Positions 1-5,978 of a stretch of 6,167 nt of DNA are shown piece after piece. This stretch comes from an uncultured Bacilli bacterium (GTDB lineage Bacteria; Bacillota_I; Bacilli_A; RF39; UBA660). A model generated the notes under the pieces. That model did no database searches. It saw only the letters and a list, made by a program, of their open reading frames with translations, and was not told where the DNA came from. The first letter of the stretch is position 1. Every line of letters begins with the position of its first letter. The stretch covers positions 1 through 6,167 of the forward strand of contig CALVVN010000002.1 in assembly GCA_944363865.1 (NCBI GenBank), read 5' to 3'. A program made the position numbers and the translations under genes.

Positions 1-2234
1 TCACTTTTAATTTTACTAAACACATATTTTAAATCTTTATATCCCAGTATTTGTGCTAATTCAGTTTCACTAAAACCATTACCTTTATAAACATATTTTT
101 CGCCATCAAATACTATAAATTCTCTATATTTACTTACTTCTTGACCATCAAAAGTAATATTATGACTATTTAACCTGTTTATTAGTTTTGATACTTTTTC
201 ATAATTTTCATATTCATCAAATCTTGCAGGTTTTGATGATGATAAAATATCATCTACACTTGATACATTGCTATTTATTGATTGTGAAATGAATAAGTCT
301 AGTATTTGTGGTATTTTATCTTTACTTACTGATGCATTATAGTTATATGCTAAATATTTTCCTTTAATAGTTCCTAATTTTTGCATTAAATCTGCATCTT
401 GACTATTAAATAGTTTTTTTAACATATCCCTTTGTTTAATTTCCACAACTTTCTTCTTAACAATAGGGTTATCAATGCGAATGATAAAGAACTTTTTATA
501 CTGTTCATCAAATTGTGCCATTTGTTCACTAATAAAATCTTCTTTACTTTTTGAAATGAATAATGCCGCATTTTTAGATATATCATCTCTTTTTGCTTGT
601 AATAATTCCATTTTATTTTCAGCCTGTGAACTATGATATATTTGATGATATTCAATGAAAGCATTAAATAAAGCATATTTTCTTTCATCTAATACATCAT
701 CAATTTTCATTAGAAATTTTAATTCATTTAAAGCACTTATAAAATTATTGTTTTTTTCTAAAGAATCACATATTCTATTAAATATATTTGTATAATAATC
801 ATTATTTTCTCTACGATATTCTTCCCATTTCTTTTGAGCAACCATTTGAAATACTTTTCTAGCATCAGATACTTTTAGAGAAGTGGATAAAGTAGTTTTT
901 ATAAAATCTTTAAGTCTATCATAAAATACTTTTGTTTTTTCATCTTTGGATTCTTTAGGTATTCCTACTTGTTTCAAATAATAATCTAATACAAATTCAT
1001 CATTTAGTAGGGATGCCGAAAACTTGAATATTTGTTCTGATGAGTAAAATCCATTCTCAATTAAAAAGTGTCTTATTTCATATAGTCTATCTTTTATATT
1101 TCTATCTTCTTCGTTTTTAATAGGAAATTCTTCAAGATTTTCAGTCAACCAATATTGTATATCTTCTGAAAAGTATCTTGCACTATGCAAATCATTTTTT
1201 GCCGAATTAAGACAAATTTTTGTGTTATTTTTCAAATTATCTGGAGAACTATAATTCAAAACATAGTTTTGTTCTACTAATGCATCAACAATCCTTTTTT
1301 CTGCTTCTTCATTTTTACCGATGTATCTCCAATCAAAATAACTAACGCTATCAGGATCATTTTTAGCACTTGTAATACATATATCAATATTTCTTTTAAA
1401 GTTAATAGGGCTTTTGAAATTGATTATATAATCTAATTGGTTTTCAACAATATATCTTTCAATAGCAATAAGTTCTTCTGGTTGAAGTCTATCCCAAATA
1501 ATATTTATACCAGAATTTACATCTAACCTTAAAGTTTGTTTAATTATTTCAACATTAGACCTTAAAAATCTTGGACTATCAGAGGTTAATACATATCCAT
1601 TTTTTAATGCAAGTTGATATACAAATGATGCCAACTCGCTTGTCCAAGCCTGATTTGGGACAAAATTTATTGTATTTATATCTTTTTCAGCAGATTGTTT
1701 GATTAGTTCTGCATTTTGTAACATAAATAATGGTGTATCAGCATGAAAGACATATCCCTGTCTTTTGGCTTCTACAATAGCCGCTTGTTTTACTTCATCA
1801 TTTATATTATAAGCGTAAACAATACTATGTATATTTCGTGATATAGATGCAAGAATAACACTTGGATCTCTTCTTAAAAAATCAGAAGTATTTCTTTCTA
1901 ATATTCTTGTATCATCTTGTAGAAATTTAGTTCTAGCAGTTTCTTGTTCAGCAGGAGTAGGACCTGAATATAATGTCCTATTAACTTGTCTTTGCACAGT
2001 AGGTACATCTAGATAATCATTTGGTTCATCATAATCTTTAATTTTATTAATTTTATTAATTTTATAATCATAATTTATATATATATTATTAATTTCATTA
2101 TTTAAAATTAGATAATCTTTTGTTAAATCTTTATCTATTTTTTTTAAGTACATATCTTTCTTTTGTTGTTCTCTTCTTAAATATTCTGCTAATGCTCTTG
2201 CTAATTCTTCATTGGTTAATCTATCTTCTCTCAT
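1..2234 (-). CDS. Large tandem-repeat protein of unknown function (3' end outside window)
   Basis: An uninterrupted minus-strand frame runs from ATG at 2234 to the window edge: 744 codons visible, no stop, so the C terminus is missing. The start is supported by GGAGA at 2245-2241, 6 nt upstream. No signal peptide or membrane segment is visible, so it is probably cytoplasmic. Residues 5-35 form a charged helix (ELARALAEYLRREQQKK). Residues about 116-385 contain five degenerate repeats beginning at residues 116, 167, 220, 275 and 330 (spacing 51, 53, 55, 55). Each opens with a [ST]P-x-x-[FL]-[KR]-x-N-like segment followed by an IIKQ/ICLNSA-type helix, and most close with NGYVL-like residues. 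The layout recalls DUF4116-type helical repeats, but this is from memory and uncertain. Residues about 385-744 are Lys/Glu-rich and helical, ending near a GFSETELAQILGY segment that could be a small helix-turn-helix. It is divergent from the nuclease gene. A binding or scaffold role is only a guess. Confidence 0.85.
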   Translation of the reverse strand, partial: MREDRLTNEELARALAEYLRREQQKKDMYLKKIDKDLTKDYLILNNEINNIYINYDYKINKINKIKDYDEPNDYLDVPTVQRQVNRTLYSGPTPAEQETARTKFLQDDTRILERNTSDFLRRDPSVILASISRNIHSIVYAYNINDEVKQAAIVEAKRQGYVFHADTPLFMLQNAELIKQSAEKDINTINFVPNQAWTSELASFVYQLALKNGYVLTSDSPRFLRSNVEIIKQTLRLDVNSGINIIWDRLQPEELIAIERYIVENQLDYIINFKSPINFKRNIDICITSAKNDPDSVSYFDWRYIGKNEEAEKRIVDALVEQNYVLNYSSPDNLKNNTKICLNSAKNDLHSARYFSEDIQYWLTENLEEFPIKNEEDRNIKDRLYEIRHFLIENGFYSSEQIFKFSASLLNDEFVLDYYLKQVGIPKESKDEKTKVFYDRLKDFIKTTLSTSLKVSDARKVFQMVAQKKWEEYRRENNDYYTNIFNRICDSLEKNNNFISALNELKFLMKIDDVLDERKYALFNAFIEYHQIYHSSQAENKMELLQAKRDDISKNAALFISKSKEDFISEQMAQFDEQYKKFFIIRIDNPIVKKKVVEIKQRDMLKKLFNSQDADLMQKLGTIKGKYLAYNYNASVSKDKIPQILDLFISQSINSNVSSVDDILSSSKPARFDEYENYEKVSKLINRLNSHNITFDGQEVSKYREFIVFDGEKYVYKGNGFSETELAQILGYKDLKYVFSKIKS
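348..1893 (-). other. Lys/Glu-rich helical part of the repeat protein
   Basis: This covers roughly residues 115-629 of the minus-strand gene. The repeat array occupies the upstream part (about 1889-1080), and the rest carries long predicted helices such as AQKKWEEYRRENND and SQAENKMELLQAKRDD. No catalytic motif was recognised here. Confidence 0.4.
1080..1889 (-). repeat. Five tandem protein repeats of 51-55 residues
   Basis: Within the minus-strand gene, five segments align without gaps over 22 columns, starting at residues 116 (TSDFLRRDPSVIL), 167 (TPLFMLQNAELIK), 220 (SPRFLRSNVEIIK), 275 (SPINFKRNIDICI) and 330 (SPDNLKNNTKICL). Each continues with a polar helix ending in D/N-x-x-[ST]. Units four and five are the closest pair, sharing SAKND. 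The DNA has diverged, so this is an old duplication. A sixth, weaker unit may follow around residue 395. Confidence 0.75.
2042..2068. repeat. 9-nt in-frame microrepeat
   Basis: TTTTATTAA occurs twice in direct tandem (2042-2050, 2051-2059), followed by a partial third copy TTTTATAAT (2060-2068). On the minus strand it encodes a short Lys-Ile-Asn repeat in the linker after the N-terminal helix of the large protein. The unit is a multiple of three, so copy changes would keep the frame. Confidence 0.7.
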
Positions 2235-2240
2235 AACATA

Positions 2241-2275
2241 TCTCCAAAATATTTTAATCAAATATAATTATATCA
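2241..2275 (-). promoter_or_regulatory. Promoter (extended -10) and RBS of the minus-strand repeat gene
   Basis: Read on the minus strand, TGATATAAT at 2275-2267 is an extended -10 (TGnTATAAT). No good -35 hexamer lies at 16-18 nt, which is usual for extended -10 promoters. Transcription would start near 2260, giving a leader of about 26 nt with GGAGA at 2245-2241 before ATG 2234. Confidence 0.6.
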
Positions 2276-2320
2276 TTTTTTTCTCTAATTTTGTTATTAT
2301 TTTACAGTTTTTAATAAAAA

Positions 2321-2345
2321 ATTCAATTTACTTTTGAAATTGAAT
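2321..2345. promoter_or_regulatory. 9-bp perfect inverted repeat between divergent promoters
   Basis: ATTCAATTT (2321-2329) and AAATTGAAT (2337-2345) are perfect inverted copies around a 7-nt centre. The dyad lies about 50 bp from each predicted -10, roughly midway between the two divergent promoters, which fits an operator for a shared regulator. Read leftward it is followed by a short T-run, so a weak terminator-like hairpin is an alternative. The arms are almost pure A+T, which lowers confidence in function. Confidence 0.4.
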
Positions 2346-2371
2346 AAAAATAATAAAATAGTCATAATTTC

Positions 2372-2400
2372 TTTATATCCTAATAGAAATTTGGTATAAT
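2372..2400 (+). promoter_or_regulatory. Promoter of the nuclease gene
   Basis: TTTATA (2372-2377, 4 of 6 matches to TTGACA), a 17-nt spacer and TATAAT (2395-2400). TG at 2392-2393 makes an extended -10 (TGGTATAAT). Transcription should begin near 2407, giving a leader of about 48 nt that contains the dyad at 2411-2430. Confidence 0.65.
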
Positions 2401-2410
2401 TAAGATAGTC

Positions 2411-2430
2411 GAGTATCTAAAATAATACTC
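2411..2430. promoter_or_regulatory. GAGTAT-ATACTC dyad in the leader of the nuclease gene
   Basis: GAGTAT (2411-2416) and ATACTC (2425-2430) form a perfect 6-bp inverted repeat around 8 nt. It sits just after the predicted transcription start, where it could be an operator or a 5'-end mRNA hairpin. A related arrangement, GTGTAT with ATACTC, overlaps the start region of the next gene (3915-3931). Confidence 0.4.
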
Positions 2431-2454
2431 TTTTCTTTTGGAAAGAAGGTACAT

Positions 2455-3876
2455 ATGAAGAAAAAAAGATTTAGTGAATACAATAACTATAAATATGACT
2501 TGTCTAAAGATACATGGTTTAATCCTGTTGTAGAATGGGATTCTAAACTTTTTATTGACCCTTTATTACTAAAAAGAACTAGTATTAAAGAGTTGAAAAA
2601 TTGTTATCAAGAATTAATTGAATTTTTTAAAAATGCTTGTATTACATTAAAAACAAAATCAATACCAAAAACATTAGTAGAAAATATGTTGAATTTTAGA
2701 GAAGTTGAAGAAGCACAATTAGGATATTCTTATGATAGCAATAAAGGTAGTGGATTTTCTGGAATAACTGCCTTAAAATTCTTTGAAAACTTTTCTAAAT
2801 ACGTTGATTTAAAAATATTTAATTATGATGAATTAGAAGAAATTACTTTATTTGAAGAAAATGTTGACCTTGACAGAATAACTGATATGATACTGTCTAT
2901 AACAAAACGCTATTTTATTGCTTATAGTTGTAGTATTGCAGAAAAAGAAGGATTCCCTTTAGATAAATTTAATACATTAACTCATTTTAATTTTGATGAA
3001 ATGAGTTGGATATCTGAGATAGTCGAATTACCTTATATAATTAACAATGATAATAAAAAAGTTCCTGTATTATTAGTTCCACATTCTATTTTAGTTGGAG
3101 AATTACATTATAATTCTGAAAACTTTATTACTTGGTTATGGAATAACGAAACAGACTATGTAAAAGATACATTTGAATATAATATAAAAAAAGAATTAGA
3201 TTCCAACAAAAAGGAAATTATAGAAAAAATTATAGAAAATAACGATACTGACCTTTTTAAAAGGTTTGGTAATGAACCAGTTGAACCATATGATTTACAA
3301 AAAGATAAAGATATAATTAATAAAGTTTATGATTTTGTTAAAGATATAAAAATAACAAATAAAGATAGCAAAATTTCTGTACTAGAAATGGCTGATGATT
3401 TAATAAATGATATTGAACATGTTGTTCAAGATGAAAGAGGATGGAGTTTACTATTAAGTGATACAAGTATTAAATTTAGAGCTGAACCAATTATTTCAAA
3501 ATTTTCACATTTAATTATGGAAAGAAAATCTGAAAGTTTAGAATTTGATTTAGATATCTCTCCAGAAATAAACAAAGGTAGAGGTCCAGTTGATTTTAAA
3601 TTATCAAGAGGTAGAGAAAAAGTGTTAATTGAAATTAAAACATCTACACACCAAGAATTAATGACCTGTATAGACGACCATAAACAACTGCATCAATATA
3701 TGAAACAGGAAAGTTGTAAAGATGCAATTTTATTAGTTTTTTATAATAAAGAATCCGATTTAGAAAAAATAAATGAACTACATACTAAAGTAGCAGAGTC
3801 TAATAAAAGAAATAATCATAATATGATGATAAAGACAATAAGTTGCATACCTGGTCCATCAGCATCAAATTTATAA
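2455..3876 (+). CDS. PD-(D/E)XK nuclease domain protein
   Basis: A 473-residue soluble protein. The C-terminal part (about 335-435) has the PD-(D/E)XK nuclease signature: a helix around E344, then GRGPVDF with D380, then IEIK with E393 and K395 on the next strand, then QLHQY (Q411-x3-Y415), as in RecB-type members. All the usual metal-binding and catalytic positions are present, so a DNA- or RNA-cleaving enzyme is likely; the substrate is not evident. The N-terminal 220 residues form a separate conserved-looking domain (DSKLFIDPLLLK at 29-40, GSGFSGITALKFFE at 98-111, DLDRITDMI at 138-146, ELP at 191-193, VPVLLVPHSIL at 203-213). I associate this pattern with uncharacterised bacterial proteins. 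Residues 230-330 look like a helical linker. The start follows AGAAGGT (2444-2450) at 4 nt. The HD-protein gene lies 70 bp downstream. A defence role is plausible but unproven. Confidence 0.88.
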   Translation: MKKKRFSEYNNYKYDLSKDTWFNPVVEWDSKLFIDPLLLKRTSIKELKNCYQELIEFFKNACITLKTKSIPKTLVENMLNFREVEEAQLGYSYDSNKGSGFSGITALKFFENFSKYVDLKIFNYDELEEITLFEENVDLDRITDMILSITKRYFIAYSCSIAEKEGFPLDKFNTLTHFNFDEMSWISEIVELPYIINNDNKKVPVLLVPHSILVGELHYNSENFITWLWNNETDYVKDTFEYNIKKELDSNKKEIIEKIIENNDTDLFKRFGNEPVEPYDLQKDKDIINKVYDFVKDIKITNKDSKISVLEMADDLINDIEHVVQDERGWSLLLSDTSIKFRAEPIISKFSHLIMERKSESLEFDLDISPEINKGRGPVDFKLSRGREKVLIEIKTSTHQELMTCIDDHKQLHQYMKQESCKDAILLVFYNKESDLEKINELHTKVAESNKRNNHNMMIKTISCIPGPSASNL

Positions 3877-3893
3877 CATAAAACTTAAATTTA

Positions 3894-3923
3894 TTGTAAA
3901 AAACATAAAATATAGTGTATAAT
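3894..3923 (+). promoter_or_regulatory. Promoter of the HD-protein gene
   Basis: TTGTAA (3894-3899, 4 of 6 matches), an 18-nt spacer and a perfect TATAAT (3918-3923) lie in the 70-bp gap after the nuclease stop. The leader would be only about 16 nt. The gene can therefore be transcribed alone, in addition to any readthrough from the nuclease gene; no terminator hairpin was seen in the gap. Confidence 0.6.
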
Positions 3924-3931
3924 ATATACTC
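3915..3931. promoter_or_regulatory. GTGTAT-ATACTC imperfect dyad over the -10
   Basis: GTGTAT (3915-3920) and ATACTC (3926-3931) form an imperfect inverted repeat overlapping the -10 and start of the HD-protein promoter. The ATACTC half matches the element in the nuclease leader (2425-2430), but the spacing differs (5 versus 8 nt). It may be a shared operator or simply a by-product of an A+T-rich -10 region. Confidence 0.3.
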
Positions 3932-3934
3932 AAC

Positions 3935-3942
3935 AAGGAGGT
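3935..3942 (+). promoter_or_regulatory. Strong ribosome binding site of the HD-protein gene
   Basis: AAGGAGGT is a near-perfect match to the 16S anti-Shine-Dalgarno sequence, 4 nt before ATG 3947. It fixes the start codon and is much stronger than the site of the nuclease gene, suggesting higher translation of the HD protein. Confidence 0.85.
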
Positions 3943-3946
3943 TACT

Positions 3947-5563
3947 ATGCAAAAAGTAGAAGAAATAAGAAAGACATTAACTTTTTATGTCCTAGCAAAT
4001 AAATTAAAAACTACAATAGTAGATGAAATTAATAATTATAGCGTTGCTGATAATATTTTTGGAAGTATGATTTTAGCAATAGTAATGGATTCAGAATTTA
4101 AAGAAACTGATAATGTTGGGAAATTATTAAGAATGATGCTATTAGACGATTTTTCAAAATTAAACCCAAATTATCCTATTCAAGATGTCTTAAAAAAGGG
4201 AAAACAATATAAAGAAGAAATTGATGAAGCACGTTCTTTACAAACAAAAGAATCAAAACTTATTTTTAAATACAAAATGTTAGATTATTCTTTAACACAA
4301 TTAATTTCAGAACAAGGAAATACTCTACAATATTCAGATTTATTAAAAGAAGGTATTAAAATTTTTAGACCTAAAAATTCTGATGAATATTCTAAATATG
4401 AAGAAATTTTTAAGTTTTACTATCTTAATTTTAAATTAAAAAATAAAGTTAGAAGTGGATGGGATAATAAACATTGGAATATCAATTCTGAAAGAATAGA
4501 AAGAATATCAGAACATATTGTAGGAACAATCGCTTTAGCAATAGCAATGGACTCTGAATTTGATTATAATGCAAAACTTGATTTTGATAGAAATATTGAA
4601 ATAGATGAAATTATAAAGCTTCTTGCTATTCATGAAATTGGAGAAACATTAATTGGAGACATAACACCTTTTGATGGAATTACACCAGAACAAAAGAAAG
4701 AAATGGAACATAAAGCAATGATTGATGCTGTTGGTAATTTAAGTGATAAAAAAGACTTAATAGATTCGCTTTTTGATTTTGATGAACAATTTTCAAATGA
4801 ATCAAGATTTGCACATTTCTGTGATAAGATAGAAGCAGATTTGCAATCTAAATTTTATCAAGATAGTGGCTTACATCATTCTTTAGATGATCAAAGTAAT
4901 AATTGTGTGTTTGGAAGTTCTAAAGTTCAAAAAATTTTAAATGATGGTGCTCAAACTGCATTTGATATATGGTACGGATGGGATATAAATACATATAAAG
5001 ATAGTTATGCTTTTCCTGAATTTGCTAATATGTTAAAAGTGATAAGAGATAATAATTTATTTGCATTAAACAATGGTGTTATTAAACAAAAAGTAGAACT
5101 TTCCGAAGAAGAACATAAACTTTTAATTGATGAATTAGGAAAAGTAACAAAAACATTAATGGATGATGATAAAGTTGACTGTGTTTATTTAACTAATTAT
5201 CAAAGCCAAGAAAATGATAAAGGAGCCATTTGCTTAGTAGTTTTAGTAAATGATACTGCTAGTTATGTAAATTATGAGTCATTAGAGGAAGAAATCAATA
5301 GAGATTTTGAAAAAATTAATACAACCGACATTTTAGTTGATTTTAATTTCGGATATGTTAGTGACTATTCTATAACTGCATTAAATCCAAGTGATGTACA
5401 TAGAGTTGAAGAATTAACAGAGTCAAGTATAATCTTTGATAAAAGTGGAAAAACAACAGAAGTAAGAGATAGAATGAAAAAATATGGTCATTTATATCCA
5501 TTCCATTTAGTTGATTATAAACCGCCTGTTGATGAACCTTTAATATTAAAATTGAAAAAGTAA
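3947..5563 (+). CDS. HD-family nucleotide phosphohydrolase-like protein with duplicated HD region
   Basis: A 538-residue soluble protein. Residues about 155-310 resemble the YfbR/HDDC2 group of 5'-nucleotidases: ERISEH (H190), then IHEIGETLIGDITPFD (H229, E230, E233), then FCDKIEAD (D293). These match the H...HD..E...D order of metal and catalytic residues, except that the central pair is H-E. YfbR-type enzymes remove phosphate from deoxynucleoside monophosphates; the substrate here is unknown. Residues 13-72 are a degenerate copy of the same region (FYVLANKLK and DNIFGSMILAIVMDSEF against FYYLNFKLK and EHIVGTIALAIAMDSEF), with H190 replaced by N36 and H229-E230 by D67-D68. It is probably a non-catalytic duplicate. 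Residues about 385-515 form a separate domain with alternating strands (AICLVVLVN, DILVDFNFGY) and a SSIIFDKSGKTTEVRDR tail, reminiscent of a degenerate nucleotidyltransferase fold. This is the last gene before the terminator at 5562. Confidence 0.87.
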   Translation: MQKVEEIRKTLTFYVLANKLKTTIVDEINNYSVADNIFGSMILAIVMDSEFKETDNVGKLLRMMLLDDFSKLNPNYPIQDVLKKGKQYKEEIDEARSLQTKESKLIFKYKMLDYSLTQLISEQGNTLQYSDLLKEGIKIFRPKNSDEYSKYEEIFKFYYLNFKLKNKVRSGWDNKHWNINSERIERISEHIVGTIALAIAMDSEFDYNAKLDFDRNIEIDEIIKLLAIHEIGETLIGDITPFDGITPEQKKEMEHKAMIDAVGNLSDKKDLIDSLFDFDEQFSNESRFAHFCDKIEADLQSKFYQDSGLHHSLDDQSNNCVFGSSKVQKILNDGAQTAFDIWYGWDINTYKDSYAFPEFANMLKVIRDNNLFALNNGVIKQKVELSEEEHKLLIDELGKVTKTLMDDDKVDCVYLTNYQSQENDKGAICLVVLVNDTASYVNYESLEEEINRDFEKINTTDILVDFNFGYVSDYSITALNPSDVHRVEELTESSIIFDKSGKTTEVRDRMKKYGHLYPFHLVDYKPPVDEPLILKLKK

Positions 5564-5606
5564 AGATGATTAAAAGTATTAACGCTCATAATCATCTTTT
5601 TCTTTT
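5562..5606. terminator. Rho-independent, apparently bidirectional terminator
   Basis: AAAGATGATTA (5562-5572) pairs perfectly with TAATCATCTTT (5589-5599), an 11-bp stem around 16 nt, followed by a T-rich tract ending near 5606. The left arm overlaps the stop codon of the HD-protein gene. Read leftward the same stem is followed by TTTACTTTTTC, so it can also end minus-strand transcripts. The stop of the minus-strand remnant lies in its loop. Confidence 0.8.
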
Positions 5607-5821
5607 GTTATATAATCTCTTGAATTATTAATAGATTTAGAGAAATTCATTAATTCTTTATAATCGTCCTCGTCTAATCCTCTATGCTCATATAAATCAC
5701 GAGTAAGTTGAACATATTTATCTTTTTCTTTGTAGTCTAAAATTTTAGTAATGATGAAATGTTTTATAAAATAAAATTTATCTTTTAACTTTTGTAAAAC
5801 GGATTTTTCCGTCTTAATACC
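5579..5821 (-). pseudogene. Start-less C-terminal gene remnant
   Basis: On the minus strand an 80-codon frame opens after a stop at 5824-5822 and ends with TAA at 5581-5579, inside the terminator loop. Its composition is protein-like (KLKDKFYFIKHFIITKIL, then YVQLTRDLYEHRGLDEDD and YKELMNFSKS, ending TKEKDDYER), and it ends correctly at a bidirectional terminator convergent with the HD-protein gene. There is no ATG, GTG or TTG until an internal ATG that would leave 23 residues, and no ribosome binding site. It therefore looks like the 3' end of a decayed or truncated gene. The aromatic, basic helix followed by an acidic DLYEH-type tail faintly recalls C termini of plasmid mobilisation (Mob/relaxase) proteins; this is a weak impression only. 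Chance coding in A+T-rich DNA is the alternative. Confidence 0.45.
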
Positions 5822-5921
5822 TTAAAAATTGGAGCGAATAACATACAAGTTACGAACTTTGTTCTCTTTCTAGAAATATTATATATAAATTATTATTAAA
5901 ATCGTAAATTTTTAGACTAAA

Positions 5922-5949
5922 GTCCGTTTTTTAACGGATCTTTTTCTTT
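5922..5949 (+). terminator. Terminator-like hairpin
   Basis: TCCGTT (5923-5928) pairs with AACGGA (5933-5938) around TTTT, extended by one G-U pair, and is followed by TCTTTTTCTTTA. This has the form of a short rho-independent terminator on the plus strand. It is also a member of the ACGGA/TCCGT repeat cluster, so termination may be incidental. No plus-strand gene is visible between 5606 and this point. Confidence 0.4.
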
Positions 5950-5978
5950 ATCAGATTTATTGCCGTTTTTTTAGTGAT

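Noticed and set aside
419..688. 89-codon minus-strand open frame
   Set aside because: It lies wholly inside the large minus-strand repeat gene in a different frame, lacks a convincing ribosome binding site and has low-complexity composition; it is a shadow frame.
2455..5563. Toxin-antitoxin pair
   Set aside because: Both proteins are large, multidomain and separately promoted with a 70-bp gap, unlike compact overlapping toxin-antitoxin operons.
5840..5862. loxP-like or oriT-like look of ATAACATACAAGTTACGAAC
   Set aside because: The inverted arms are only 5 bp (AAGTT/AACTT) and do not match any recombination or nick site I can verify.
5790..5893. Short minus-strand frame across CGTAACTTGTATGTTATTCGC
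   Set aside because: It is bounded by stops at both ends, only about 35 codons long, without a start or ribosome binding site; it could be another fragment of the remnant in a shifted frame, but this cannot be supported.
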